A stretch of 64,000 nt of DNA from Chitinophaga vietnamensis (GTDB lineage Bacteria; Bacteroidota; Bacteroidia; Chitinophagales; Chitinophagaceae). Below, piece by piece: positions 1-9,135 of this stretch. The notes beneath the pieces were generated by a model that saw nothing but the letters and a program-made list of their open reading frames with translations, was not told where the DNA came from and ran no database searches. Made by a program: the position numbers and the translations under genes. The first letter of the stretch is position 1. Each line of letters starts with the position of its first letter. The DNA is taken from positions 434,001 through 498,000 of the forward strand of contig NZ_CABHMS010000005.1 in NCBI RefSeq assembly GCF_902167635.1, written 5' to 3'.

Positions 1-1
1 G

Positions 2-142
2 GCCAATCGTATCATCGCGGAGCAGGATGTGCCTGCCGCCGCCATGTTCTACGGCCAGGCGCCCGCCAATATCAGGACCGTATTATTGTATAACCATCAC
101 CAGGGCACACACCATTCCCTGGTTCTCTTACGTGCATGCTGA
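2..142 (+). CDS. C-terminal fragment of a beta-ketoacyl synthase (probable)
   Basis: Only the last 46 codons lie in the window. They end at TGA 140-142, which overlaps the ATG of the next gene by a few bases, so the two genes are translationally coupled. The tail carries an NHHQGTHHSLVLLR-type ending that resembles the last strand of KAS-type ketosynthases, where an Asn-His pair precedes a hydrophobic strand. A ketosynthase here fits the downstream dehydratase, AcpS and AMP ligase of a flexirubin/aryl-polyene-type pathway. The assignment rests on a short tail plus context, so it is probable only. Confidence 0.5.
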   Translation, partial: ANRIIAEQDVPAAAMFYGQAPANIRTVLLYNHHQGTHHSLVLLRAC

Positions 143-912
143 ATTACAAGGTAACATATCTGACCGTGGCGCTTTACCTGGTGATCCTGATCACCCTGCG
201 TTTTGTTTTCGGATACCCGTTACCGTTATGGCTTTTCTTCCTCGTATTGCTGACGCTGCCGCTATATGTATGGGGCGCCATGAACATCCGTTCCGGCTTT
301 TATATTCCGGTGCGCTGCGAAGCCGCCACCACCGAGAAAGTAGTGGCCCTCTCTTTCGATGATGGCCCGCTGCCGGAATATACGCCGCTGGTACTGGATA
401 TCCTGCAACAGCAAAACGCGCCTGCCGCCTTTTTCTGCATCGGTAAGCATATCGCCGGCAACGAAAACTTACTGCAACGCATACACGAAGAAGGGCATGT
501 GATCGGTAACCATTCCTTCTCACATGATTTCTGGTTCGATATGTATAACAAACACCGCATGCTTGCCGACCTGGCCAGCATGGACCAGGTGATGGAAAAC
601 GCCACCGGCCTGCAACCGCGGCTGTTCCGCCCGCCCTACGGCGTTACCAATCCGAACCTCGCTAAAGCGATCAAAGAAGGTGGTTACACACCCATCGGCT
701 GGAACATCCGCTCGCTCGATACCGTAGCGAAAGACGAACAACAATTGCTGGGGAAGATCATCTCACAGCTTCAACCCGGCGCTGTGATACTCCTGCATGA
801 TACCTGCAGCATCACCGCCCGCATACTGCCGGCCCTGATCAGCGCCATCCGCGAGAAGGGGTACCGGCTGGAAAGAATCGATAAAATGTTAAACGTAACC
901 GCTTATGCGTAA
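136..912 (+). CDS. Membrane-anchored polysaccharide deacetylase (NodB/CE4 family)
   Basis: 258 residues. Two hydrophobic segments (about residues 8-27 and 29-47) anchor the protein, followed by a NodB homology domain. Visible CE4 motifs are SFDDGP (motif 1, catalytic and metal Asp), HSFSH (motif 2, metal His), RPPYG (motif 3) and LLHD near the end (motif 5). The family removes N- or O-acyl groups from glycans in a metal-dependent way. The natural substrate in this operon is unknown; deacetylase genes recur in flexirubin-type clusters, and cell-envelope glycan or pigment maturation is inference. Its start overlaps the ketosynthase stop and its end overlaps the next gene by 8 bp, which supports one operon. 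Confidence 0.85.
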   Translation: MLNYKVTYLTVALYLVILITLRFVFGYPLPLWLFFLVLLTLPLYVWGAMNIRSGFYIPVRCEAATTEKVVALSFDDGPLPEYTPLVLDILQQQNAPAAFFCIGKHIAGNENLLQRIHEEGHVIGNHSFSHDFWFDMYNKHRMLADLASMDQVMENATGLQPRLFRPPYGVTNPNLAKAIKEGGYTPIGWNIRSLDTVAKDEQQLLGKIISQLQPGAVILLHDTCSITARILPALISAIREKGYRLERIDKMLNVTAYA

Positions 913-1537
913 ATGGATCACGATCATATTGTGCAGCCTGGCCTCCCTGCAAATGCAGGCCCAAACCGGATTTAAACCGGTGAATGATCTGTCGCCACTT
1001 AAACAGCAGTTTGCTAAAGCCGCCCAAAATACACAGTCTATACAAAGCGATTTTGTACAGGAAAAAAACCTGAGCATGCTGTCGGACAAGATCGTTTCAA
1101 AAGGAAAATTCTGGTTCAAGAAAGATAATAAAGTGAGAATGGAGTACCAGCAACCTTCTTACTATCTGCTCGTCATCAATGGAAAAGATATCAAGATCAA
1201 AGATGCGCAGAAGGAGAACAAAGTATCCGCCAAAGCGAACAAGCTGTTTGACCAGATCAACAAGATCACGGTAGATTGCGTGCGCGGCACGGTGCTCGAC
1301 AATAACGATTTCAGCACCAAAGCCCTCGAAAATGCGCAGTACTACAAGCTGGAAATGACGCCGGTGAACAAGGCGCTGAAAGAATATTTCAAAACGATCG
1401 TACTGCTGGTAGACAAACAGGATTACTCTGTGTCGAAGATCACGATGGAAGAGCAATCCGGTGATGATACCACCATCAGCTTTTTACATAAACAATTGAA
1501 TGGAAATATTCCGGATGCGGTTTTTACGGCTAAATAG
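905..1537 (+). CDS. LolA-like outer-membrane lipoprotein carrier protein
   Basis: 210 residues with a short Sec signal peptide (charged MRK, hydrophobic core, likely cleavage after QMQA). The mature protein has the LolA/LppX layout: an N-terminal helix with SIQSDFVQEKNL, then strands KGKFWFKKDNKVRMEY and YYLLVINGKDIKI, which match the usual pattern of amphipathic strands that form an open half-barrel for acyl chains. LolA-like carriers recur in aryl-polyene and flexirubin clusters and are thought to carry the lipid product across the periplasm to the outer membrane. It overlaps the deacetylase by 8 bp and the next lipoprotein gene by 23 bp. Family assignment is good; cargo is inferred from context. 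Confidence 0.8.
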   Translation: MRKWITIILCSLASLQMQAQTGFKPVNDLSPLKQQFAKAAQNTQSIQSDFVQEKNLSMLSDKIVSKGKFWFKKDNKVRMEYQQPSYYLLVINGKDIKIKDAQKENKVSAKANKLFDQINKITVDCVRGTVLDNNDFSTKALENAQYYKLEMTPVNKALKEYFKTIVLLVDKQDYSVSKITMEEQSGDDTTISFLHKQLNGNIPDAVFTAK

Positions 1538-2144
1538 TATGTGGCTGCTCGCCTTGATGGGCGTGAGTTGTAAGTCGGTGTACAAAGGTTTGCAGCGCCG
1601 GGAGGGCGATGTAAATTGTATCCGGCAGTTCAGTCCGCAGTTCAGCTCCACGCTGTACAGCACGCAGGTGAATGTGTTGAAGCACCACCTCAGCGGCCTG
1701 CTGTTTTTCAAGCAGATGCCCGACAGCAGCCTCCGGGTGGTATTCGCCAATGAGATGGGCTTTAAATTCTTTGACTTCGAGTTTGATAAAAATGGCGCTT
1801 TTACCAAGCATTATATTATCAGCAAGATGGACAAGAAAGCGGTGGTGAAGACCTTGCAGCAAGACTTTGCGCTGGTATTGCTCCGCCCCGACCTGCAACA
1901 GGCGCACATTGCTACGGATAGCCGTTACCGTTATACGGTACTACCTACCGCAAAAGGTAACAACTATTATATCACAGATACCGCCTGTACGGAGCTGGTA
2001 CGTATAGAAAAATCATCTGTACGCAAGCCCGTGGTGAAAGTGTGGATGCAGCATTACACCAATGGCGTACCTGATACCATCAGCATCAAACATCAGAACT
2101 TTAATTTCAATATCTCCCTGCAAAGGGTCGAAAAAAAACAATAG
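1515..2144 (+). CDS. Outer-membrane lipoprotein of the pigment cluster
   Basis: About 209 residues from the ATG at 1515, which gives a proper type II signal: basic n-region MRFLR, hydrophobic core and lipobox LMGVSC. An alternative ATG at 1539 lacks the charged n-region, and an in-frame one at 1500 is longer than needed. The mature part is rich in beta-strand and has no motif I can name. It follows a LolA-like carrier, and a small lipoprotein in this place is common in aryl-polyene/flexirubin clusters (the DUF3261-type role). It may be a LolB-like acceptor at the outer membrane; that is inference from order alone. Confidence 0.65.
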   Translation: MRFLRLNSMWLLALMGVSCKSVYKGLQRREGDVNCIRQFSPQFSSTLYSTQVNVLKHHLSGLLFFKQMPDSSLRVVFANEMGFKFFDFEFDKNGAFTKHYIISKMDKKAVVKTLQQDFALVLLRPDLQQAHIATDSRYRYTVLPTAKGNNYYITDTACTELVRIEKSSVRKPVVKVWMQHYTNGVPDTISIKHQNFNFNISLQRVEKKQ

Positions 2145-2147
2145 TAT

Positions 2148-2507
2148 ATGTTAGCAGGCAACTTCTATAATATCACTGCATCAGCGCAGGAGCCCGGTCA
2201 GATCAACGTTACCATCGAACTGAATGCGGCGCATCCGATCTTTGGCGGCCACTTTCCGGATCAGCCGGTAGTGCCCGGCGTATGCATGATGCAGACCATT
2301 ACCGAAGTACTGGAAACAGCCGTACAGCGTAAAGTGCTGTTGCAAAAAGCCAGCAACATGAAATTCCTGAACATGATCGATCCCCGGCAACAGCCGCTGG
2401 TAGATGTACAGGTGACCTATAAAGAAGAAGATAGTCTGCTGAAAGTGAATGCGGTATTGAAGAAAGAAGAGAAGACATTTATGAAGTTTCAAGGGATATT
2501 TAAATAA
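2148..2507 (+). CDS. 3-hydroxyacyl-ACP dehydratase, FabZ-like hotdog protein
   Basis: 119 residues, the size of a single hotdog domain. The segment HPIFGGHFPDQPVVPGV carries the FabZ/FabA active-site signature (His followed by GHFP and PxxPG). It should dehydrate 3-hydroxyacyl-ACP to the trans-2-enoyl intermediate in each round of polyene chain extension. The family normally has a catalytic Glu/Asp on the following helix, and residues such as TEVLE are in the right region. It lies 3 bp after the lipoprotein gene, inside the pigment operon, so a dedicated role in pigment synthesis rather than housekeeping fatty-acid synthesis is likely. Confidence 0.85.
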   Translation: MLAGNFYNITASAQEPGQINVTIELNAAHPIFGGHFPDQPVVPGVCMMQTITEVLETAVQRKVLLQKASNMKFLNMIDPRQQPLVDVQVTYKEEDSLLKVNAVLKKEEKTFMKFQGIFK

Positions 2508-2510
2508 AAA

Positions 2511-2532
2511 GCGCTTGAAGCGCTTCAAGCGC
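2511..2532. repeat. REP-like palindrome copy 1 (family P)
   Basis: A perfect 22-bp palindrome built from GCGCTTGAAG and its complement, followed by TGGGAGGCTT. Two longer relatives lie at 12555-12585 and 12658-12688, and the copy at 12555 is followed by the near-identical TGGGAGCCTT. It sits inside the pigment operon between the dehydratase and the glycosyltransferase, so it will form a hairpin in the polycistronic mRNA. It lacks a U-tract and is unlikely to be a simple terminator. Confidence 0.8.
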
Positions 2533-2559
2533 TGGGAGGCTTCATACGTTTCAAATCAA

Positions 2560-3744
2560 ATGAAGAATAGCTATTCACATAACGAGCAATTTGAGCAACA
2601 CCGCGTAGCGGTGCTCATCCCCACGTACAACAACGCCGCTACCCTTGGCGCGGTGATCGCCGATGCGCTGGGATATACCCGTCATGTGATTGTGGTGAAC
2701 GATGGCGCTACGGATGGCACCAGCAAAATATTGGAACAATTCCCGGAACTGCAATTAATTTCGTATAGCCCTAACCGTGGTAAGGGCGTGGCGTTGCGCC
2801 GCGGCTTTTCCTATGCGATGGAACAGGGCTACGATTACGTGATCACGATGGATGCAGACGGGCAGCATTTTGCCACCGATCTGCCGGTGATGTTGCAAAA
2901 GATCGATGAAACACCCGGCGCACTGGTGATTGGCGCCCGCAACCTGCAACAGGAGAACATGCCCGGCAAAAATACCTTTGCCAACAAGTTTTCCAATTTC
3001 TGGTTTTATGTGGAAACAGGCCTCAAAGGACCGGATACGCAATCCGGCTACCGCCTGTACCCACTGCACCTCATGCGCAAGATGCGCTTCTGGTGCACCA
3101 AATACGAATTTGAGATAGAAGTGCTCGTACGCAGCGCCTGGCGCGGCATCAAGATAGACTGGGCCCCCGTGAAAGTATACTACCCGCCGGCAGATGAGCG
3201 GGTATCGCATTTCAGGCCCTTTCGCGATTTCTCCCGTATCAGCGTGCTCAATACCGTACTGGTGCTGATCACTTTCCTGTATATCAAGCCGCGCGACTTT
3301 GTACGCTATATGCTCAAAGGCGAGAGCTGGCGTAAACTATGGCACGACGAAATACTGAACCCGCGGGAATCCAATGCCCTGAAAGCCGCCTCCATCGGCT
3401 TCGGCGTATTCATGGGCATCGTGCCAATATGGGGATTTCAGCTACTGGTGGCCATACTGGTATCCATCAAACTGAAGCTGAATAAGGCATTGGTGGTGAT
3501 TGCGGCACATATCAGCATCCCGCCCATGATACCGGTAGTGGTCTTTCTCAGCTTTCTTACCGGGAAGATATGGATGGGACAATCTGCCACCGACCTGTTC
3601 TTCAGCGATGGCATCTCCATGCAAACGATTAAAGCCAATACCTTGCAATATGTGTATGGCGCCATCACACTGGCCATAGCAGCGGGTTTGGCAGCCTGGC
3701 TGCTGAGCTTTGTGTTGTTGACAATTTTTAGAGGAAAAAAATAA
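2560..3744 (+). CDS. Glycosyltransferase family 2 fused to a DUF2062 membrane domain
   Basis: 394 residues from the ATG at 2560; this start is preferred because the in-frame ATG at 2515 would begin inside the palindromic repeat. The N-terminal ~240 residues are GT-A type: VAVLIPTYNNAATLGAV, then VVNDGATDGT and the DXD-like DADGQH. The C-terminal part matches DUF2062: AASIGFGVFMGIVPIWGFQ, followed by hydrophobic segments and ISIPPMIP. The fusion is common in flexirubin/aryl-polyene clusters, where it probably transfers a sugar or lipid-linked group at the inner membrane. Donor and acceptor are unknown. It ends 2 bp before the MMPL fusion gene. Confidence 0.85.
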   Translation: MKNSYSHNEQFEQHRVAVLIPTYNNAATLGAVIADALGYTRHVIVVNDGATDGTSKILEQFPELQLISYSPNRGKGVALRRGFSYAMEQGYDYVITMDADGQHFATDLPVMLQKIDETPGALVIGARNLQQENMPGKNTFANKFSNFWFYVETGLKGPDTQSGYRLYPLHLMRKMRFWCTKYEFEIEVLVRSAWRGIKIDWAPVKVYYPPADERVSHFRPFRDFSRISVLNTVLVLITFLYIKPRDFVRYMLKGESWRKLWHDEILNPRESNALKAASIGFGVFMGIVPIWGFQLLVAILVSIKLKLNKALVVIAAHISIPPMIPVVVFLSFLTGKIWMGQSATDLFFSDGISMQTIKANTLQYVYGAITLAIAAGLAAWLLSFVLLTIFRGKK

Positions 3745-3746
3745 AG

Positions 3747-6700
3747 ATGAGTAAACTCTTCATAGCGATCTATAATTTCTTTGCGCGCCATAAAGCCTGG
3801 CTGTGGATATCCGTTGTGGCCAGTTTTCTGCTGGCAGGCTTTTTCGCCGCACAGATCAGGCTGGAAGAAGATATTACGAAGATATTGCCGCAAGACAAAA
3901 AGCTGGATAAACTGCAACAGGTATTCCAGGACTCCAAGTTCGCGGATAAACTGATCGTGACTATTTCACAGCGCGATAGCGCCGCGGAAGCGCAGCCCGA
4001 CAGTCTTACCGCCTATGCCGCGGAATACGTATCCAGGGCGGGCGCGCAGCTATCGCCTTATATCAAACATATCCAGGCGCAGGCCGACGACAATATGGTG
4101 ATGGGCCTGATGCAAACGATACAAACGCATTTGCCCGTTTTCCTGGAAGAAGGAGATTATAAAAAGATCGATAGTTTACTCATGCCGGATCAACTGCAAA
4201 AAACATTGCAGTATGATTATAATACCCTGATATCCCCTGCCGGCCTGGTGTTGAAGAAAATGATACAGGCCGATCCCGTGGGCATCTCCTGGATTGGTGT
4301 GAAGAAATTGCAGCACTTGCAATACGATGATCAGTTTGAATTGTATGACAGTTATGTGATGACGAAAGACCATCGTCATCTGATGATATTCATTACGCCG
4401 GCCAATCCTCCCGGCGCTACCAAACAAAATACCGTGTTCCTTGCGGGGCTGGATCGCCTGCAAGACAGCCTCCAGCAAGCCTTTCCGGGCGTGAGCGCCT
4501 CTTATTTCGGCGGTACGGCGGTATCGGCGGGCAATGCCACACAACTGCGGCAGGATACTTTGCTGACGCAGGGTATCACCATCGTATTGCTGGTAGTGCT
4601 GATCGCGTGGTTCTTCCGCAAGAAGCGCGCGCCGGTATTGGTAATGCTGCCTGTGCTTTTTGGCGGCATCTTCTCACTGGCATGGATATACGTTATTAAG
4701 GGGCATATCTCGGTAGTGGCGCTGGGAGCGGGTTCTGTGGTGCTGGGTATTGCGGTGAATTATTCCCTGCATGTGTTCAACCATTTCCGGCATACCAGCG
4801 ATGTGCGCGAAGTGATCGCCGACCTGGCCACTCCGATGACGCTCGGCAGCTTTACCACGGTAGGCGGCTTCCTGTGCTTGCAATTTGTGCAGTCGCCCAT
4901 GCTCCGTGATGTAGGGCTGTTTGCGGCTTTGAGCCTGGTGGGCGCTGCCTTGTTCTCCCTGGTCTTTTTACCGCACATGATCGTGATCGGCCACCAGCCG
5001 CCGGTGGACGCCCATCACCATGATAACTGGCTCGATAAAATATCCGACTACCACCCGGAAAAGAACAAATTCCTCGTGGCAGGCATCTTTGTATTAACGA
5101 TCGTATTCTTTTTCACAGCGCAGCGTGTTGGCTTTGAGAGCGACATGATGCGCATGAATTATATGTCGCCCCGACTGAAAGCAGCGGAAGCGCAGCTGAA
5201 TAAGATCAATGCCTATACCGCGCAATCCATTTATGTAGTTACTGATGGCAATAGCCTGGAAACCGCGCTGGAACGCAATGAACAGCTGATGCCCATGATC
5301 ACGCAATTACAGCAGCAAGGCATTGTGAAGAAGTACGCCGGCGTACAGTCGTTACTGTTATCCAATAAGGAACAGCAGGCCCGCATCGACCGCTGGAACC
5401 GTTACTGGACGCCGGAAAAGAAAACGCAATTGCTGGCTTACCTGCGCAGTCATGGTACTGTAACAGGTTTCAGCGCTACCGCCTTTAACCGTTTTGAGGA
5501 GCTGCTGCAAACCCGCTTCGCACCCCTTGGCGATGATGCCCTGCAAACCTTGCGCAGCGGCACATTGGGCGATTTTATCATGCAGAAGAATGGCAATACC
5601 TCGCTGGTAACGCTGCTGAAAGTAGATCCCGCCCACAAGCAGGCGGTGTACAAAGCCCTGGAAACACAGGCGCATACCACCGTGCTGGACAAGCAATACG
5701 CCGCCAACCGCCTCGTGGAAGTGATACGTGATGAATATAACAGCATTGCCTGGATGACTTCCCTGCTGGTGTTTTTTGCGCTGCTGATTTCCTACGGCCG
5801 CATCGAACTGGCGCTGATCACCTTCATCCCGATGGCCCTTAGCTGGGTGTGGATATTAGGTATCATGGGGCTTTTCGGCATCAAGTTCAATATCGTCAAT
5901 ATCATCCTGTCTACCTTTATTTTCGGTTTGGGAGACGATTACAGCATCTTCATGATGGACGGCCTTTTGCAGGAATACAAAACCGGCAAGAAAACGATCT
6001 CGTCTTTCAAATCATCTATCTTTCTCTCTGCCATCACTACGGTGCTCGGACTGGGCGTATTGATCTTCGCCAAACATCCGTCTTTACAATCTATCGCGCT
6101 GATATCTATCATTGGTATCGGTACGGTGGTATTGATATCGCAGGTGATGATACCGGTGCTGTTCAACTGGCTGATCACGAACCGGGTGCGCAAAGGCTTT
6201 GCACCCTGGACTTTGAAGGGATGGGCTTTGTCGGTTTTTTCCTTCACTTACTTTACGGTAGGGTGTATGTTGATGACCGTGCTTGGCACAATACTTATCC
6301 GCCTTAATCCATTTAAAAAGAAGGAAAGGGCGAAATTGCTTTATCATACCATCTTGTCTAAATACACCTGGTCCGTGTTGTATATCATGGGCAACGTGAA
6401 AAAGCAGGTGTTTAAACCGAAAGAGGAGCAATTGCAGAAGCCGGCGGTGATCATCAGCAATCACCAGTCGTTCCTGGATATACTGGTATCGACGATGATC
6501 CATCCGAAGGTTATTTTGCTGACGAACCAGTGGGTATGGCGTTCGCCGGTATTTGGCGCGGTAGTGCGGCTGGCAGATTATTACCCCGTGGCCGATGGCG
6601 CAGAAGGAGCGATCGACAAGCTGCGCGCCCGTGTAGCGGAAGGTTATTCTATTGTGGTGTACCCGGAAGGCACGCGCTCGCCTGATCCGCATATCAAACG

Positions 6701-7625
6701 TTTCCACAAAGGAGCGTTCTATATTGCAGAACAGCTGGGCCTTGACATATTACCAGTGATCATTCACGGTACCGCCTATACGATGCAGAAGAGCGATTTC
6801 CTGTTGAAAGATGGCACGGTTACCGTCAAGTACCTGCCGCGCATTGCGCCTGATGACGCGCGTTGGGGAGACAGCTACAGCGCCCGTACGAAATCGGTGA
6901 GCAAATATTTCAAGAAAGAATATGAGGCGTTGAGACGGGAGATAGAAGTGCCGGAATATTTCCGCGAACTGCTGAAGTACAACTACATTTATAAAGGCCC
7001 GGTGCTGGAATGGTACATGCGCATCAAAACGAGGATGGAGCACAATTACCAGGTGTTCCATGAACTGTTGCCACTGGAAGGCCGCATACTGGATATCGGC
7101 TGTGGCTACGGCTTTATGAGCTATATGCTTTCCTTCCTCTCCGAAGGCCGTGAGATCACCGGTATCGACCACGACGAAGAGAAGATACTGACCGCGAACC
7201 ATAACTATTCGAGAACTTCGAAACTGAACTTTATACAGGGAGATATTGCCCAATTGTCTCCCGAAAAATATCATGGCTATATCCTCAGCGATGTACTGCA
7301 CTACCTGCGCCCTGAAGAGCAGGAAGCATTGCTGCAACATTGTATTAACCACTTGGAGCCTGAAGGAGTGATCGTGGTGCGCGATGGCGACAGCGACCGC
7401 GCCAAACGTCATGAACGGACAAGGTTCACGGAAGTGCTGTCCACCAAAGTGTTCGGGTTTAATAAAACCGGGCGCACCGCTTTATCTTTCCTATCGGGCA
7501 CGCATATACGTAATCTCGTCAGCAAATACGGCGCTGTAGCAGAAGAGATCGACAACTCCCGATACACTTCCAACGTAATATTTGTGATTCGAAAATCCCC
7601 CCAAAAAAATTATGCAGCATTATGA
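3747..7625 (+). CDS. Trifunctional MMPL transporter / lysophospholipid acyltransferase / SAM methyltransferase
   Basis: 1292 residues in three blocks. Residues about 1-840 form an RND/MMPL exporter: TM1 near residue 18, a periplasmic loop, a first TM bundle near 270-415, a second periplasmic loop and a second bundle near 665-840. Residues about 885-1080 are a PlsC-type acyltransferase with NHQSFLD (HX4D, near 905) and EGTRS (near 973). Residues about 1110-1280 are a class I methyltransferase with LDIGCGYG (near 1115) and GIDHDEEKI. Such triple fusions occur in Bacteroidetes flexirubin-type clusters. The likely job is to acylate/methylate the pigment and move it out of the inner membrane, which is inference. 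The end overlaps the next gene by 14 bp. The reading frame is open throughout, so it is not an assembly fusion of separate ORFs. Confidence 0.9.
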   Translation: MSKLFIAIYNFFARHKAWLWISVVASFLLAGFFAAQIRLEEDITKILPQDKKLDKLQQVFQDSKFADKLIVTISQRDSAAEAQPDSLTAYAAEYVSRAGAQLSPYIKHIQAQADDNMVMGLMQTIQTHLPVFLEEGDYKKIDSLLMPDQLQKTLQYDYNTLISPAGLVLKKMIQADPVGISWIGVKKLQHLQYDDQFELYDSYVMTKDHRHLMIFITPANPPGATKQNTVFLAGLDRLQDSLQQAFPGVSASYFGGTAVSAGNATQLRQDTLLTQGITIVLLVVLIAWFFRKKRAPVLVMLPVLFGGIFSLAWIYVIKGHISVVALGAGSVVLGIAVNYSLHVFNHFRHTSDVREVIADLATPMTLGSFTTVGGFLCLQFVQSPMLRDVGLFAALSLVGAALFSLVFLPHMIVIGHQPPVDAHHHDNWLDKISDYHPEKNKFLVAGIFVLTIVFFFTAQRVGFESDMMRMNYMSPRLKAAEAQLNKINAYTAQSIYVVTDGNSLETALERNEQLMPMITQLQQQGIVKKYAGVQSLLLSNKEQQARIDRWNRYWTPEKKTQLLAYLRSHGTVTGFSATAFNRFEELLQTRFAPLGDDALQTLRSGTLGDFIMQKNGNTSLVTLLKVDPAHKQAVYKALETQAHTTVLDKQYAANRLVEVIRDEYNSIAWMTSLLVFFALLISYGRIELALITFIPMALSWVWILGIMGLFGIKFNIVNIILSTFIFGLGDDYSIFMMDGLLQEYKTGKKTISSFKSSIFLSAITTVLGLGVLIFAKHPSLQSIALISIIGIGTVVLISQVMIPVLFNWLITNRVRKGFAPWTLKGWALSVFSFTYFTVGCMLMTVLGTILIRLNPFKKKERAKLLYHTILSKYTWSVLYIMGNVKKQVFKPKEEQLQKPAVIISNHQSFLDILVSTMIHPKVILLTNQWVWRSPVFGAVVRLADYYPVADGAEGAIDKLRARVAEGYSIVVYPEGTRSPDPHIKRFHKGAFYIAEQLGLDILPVIIHGTAYTMQKSDFLLKDGTVTVKYLPRIAPDDARWGDSYSARTKSVSKYFKKEYEALRREIEVPEYFRELLKYNYIYKGPVLEWYMRIKTRMEHNYQVFHELLPLEGRILDIGCGYGFMSYMLSFLSEGREITGIDHDEEKILTANHNYSRTSKLNFIQGDIAQLSPEKYHGYILSDVLHYLRPEEQEALLQHCINHLEPEGVIVVRDGDSDRAKRHERTRFTEVLSTKVFGFNKTGRTALSFLSGTHIRNLVSKYGAVAEEIDNSRYTSNVIFVIRKSPQKNYAAL

Positions 7626-9132
7626 TGTCATTATCATCGGCAGTGGCCTCGGAGGCCTGGTCAGCGGCGCTATCCTGAGCCAGAACGGCTACCGGGTATG
7701 CGTATACGAAAAGAACCGCCAGCTGGGCGGTTGCCTCCAGACCTATTCCCGCGAGAAGGTCATCTTTGACTCCGGTGTGCATTACATCGGAGGGTTAGCC
7801 CCCGGAGAAAATCTCTACAAAGTATTCAACTACCTTGGTATCATGGACAAGCTGCGGCTGAAGCGCATGGATATCGACGGTTTTGATCACATCAACTTCA
7901 ATGGCGAAAGTAAGGAATACAAGCTGGCACAGGGTTACGAGCGCTTCGTGCATACATTGCTGGCCGACTTCCCGGATGAAAAAAAAGCATTACAGGATTA
8001 TTGTGAGATGATCCGGGAGGTATGCAGCAAATTCCCTTTGTATAACCTGCGCACGGGCGACTATGAAGAAAAACGCAGTGTGCTGCATATTAACACTGCC
8101 GAATACCTGCGCAGCATCACCCGCAACGAAAGGTTGCAAAATGTGCTGGCCGGCAATAATCTCTTATACGCCGGGATGCCCGACCGTACGCCCTTTTATG
8201 TACATGCCCTGGTGCTCAACAGTTATATGAACAGCTCCTGGAAATGTGTGGATGGCGGCTCGCAGATCGCTAAATGGCTCGGACGCCGCATCACGGAGAA
8301 TGGCGGCGCCATCATCCGCAATACCACCGTGAAAAACATTGTTGGTGAAGGCGACCGGGTAGATCATATCCTGCTCGATAATGGCGCCATTGCCCGGGCG
8401 ACGCATTACATCTCCAACCTGCATCCGGCGCAAACCATGGCTATCACACAAAGCGATATGCTGCGCGGCGCCTATCGCAACCGCATGCAGCAGCTGGAAA
8501 ACTCTATCGGCGCCTTTGTGCTCAATGTGGTGCTCAAGCCGGACAGTTTCCCCTATCTCAACTATAACTACTATTACCATGCTTCGGACGATGCCTGGGC
8601 CGGCATCAGCTACAATACCGACCAGTGGCCGGAAACCTACGCCATGTACGTATCCGCCACCTCGAAACACAGTACCTGGGCCGACAGCCTTTCCATCATG
8701 ACGTATATGCGTTACGAGGAGTTACAACCCTGGGAACATACCTTCAATACCGTGCTGCACAAAGGTTCCAGGGGAGAAGACTACGAAGCCTTCAAACAAC
8801 GGAAAGCAGAGCAGCTGCTGGACCGCGTGGAGCAAAAGTTTCCCGGCTTCCGCAACAGCGTGCAGTCGTATTATGTAGCTACGCCACTTTCATACCGCGA
8901 TTACATCGGCACAGCCGACGGCAGCATGTACGGTGTGATGAAAGACAGCCGCGACCCGCTGCGGTCCATGGTTTCGGCGCGTACAAGACTTTCCAATTTG
9001 TATCTTACCGGGCAAAACCTGAACTTGCACGGTATTCTCGGGGTAACGATCAGCAGCGTGATCACCTCCGCAGAGCTGCTGGGAATGGAATTCCTGGTAG
9101 ACCGTATTAATCAAGCATCATCCAATATATAA
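7612..9132 (+). CDS. FAD-dependent oxidoreductase, phytoene desaturase (CrtI)-like
   Basis: 506 residues. The N-terminus YDVIIIGSGLGGLVSGAIL is a Rossmann FAD-binding motif (GxGxxG), followed by VCVYEKNRQLGGCLQTY, the second dinucleotide-binding signature of the CrtI/amine-oxidase superfamily. The C-terminal segment LYLTGQNLNLHGILGV fits the usual FAD-contacting end. In flexirubin clusters a CrtI-like enzyme is proposed to act on the polyene chain or the aryl head. It overlaps the MMPL fusion by 14 bp and is followed 3 bp later by the C45-type gene. Family assignment is strong; the exact reaction is unknown. Confidence 0.85.
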   Translation: MQHYDVIIIGSGLGGLVSGAILSQNGYRVCVYEKNRQLGGCLQTYSREKVIFDSGVHYIGGLAPGENLYKVFNYLGIMDKLRLKRMDIDGFDHINFNGESKEYKLAQGYERFVHTLLADFPDEKKALQDYCEMIREVCSKFPLYNLRTGDYEEKRSVLHINTAEYLRSITRNERLQNVLAGNNLLYAGMPDRTPFYVHALVLNSYMNSSWKCVDGGSQIAKWLGRRITENGGAIIRNTTVKNIVGEGDRVDHILLDNGAIARATHYISNLHPAQTMAITQSDMLRGAYRNRMQQLENSIGAFVLNVVLKPDSFPYLNYNYYYHASDDAWAGISYNTDQWPETYAMYVSATSKHSTWADSLSIMTYMRYEELQPWEHTFNTVLHKGSRGEDYEAFKQRKAEQLLDRVEQKFPGFRNSVQSYYVATPLSYRDYIGTADGSMYGVMKDSRDPLRSMVSARTRLSNLYLTGQNLNLHGILGVTISSVITSAELLGMEFLVDRINQASSNI

Positions 9133-9135
9133 AAA

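Noticed and set aside
2515-2559. Earlier start for the glycosyltransferase
   Set aside because: The ATG at 2515 is part of the REP-like palindrome, so the extra 15 residues would be encoded by a mobile repeat; the ATG at 2560 gives a normal GT2 N-terminus.
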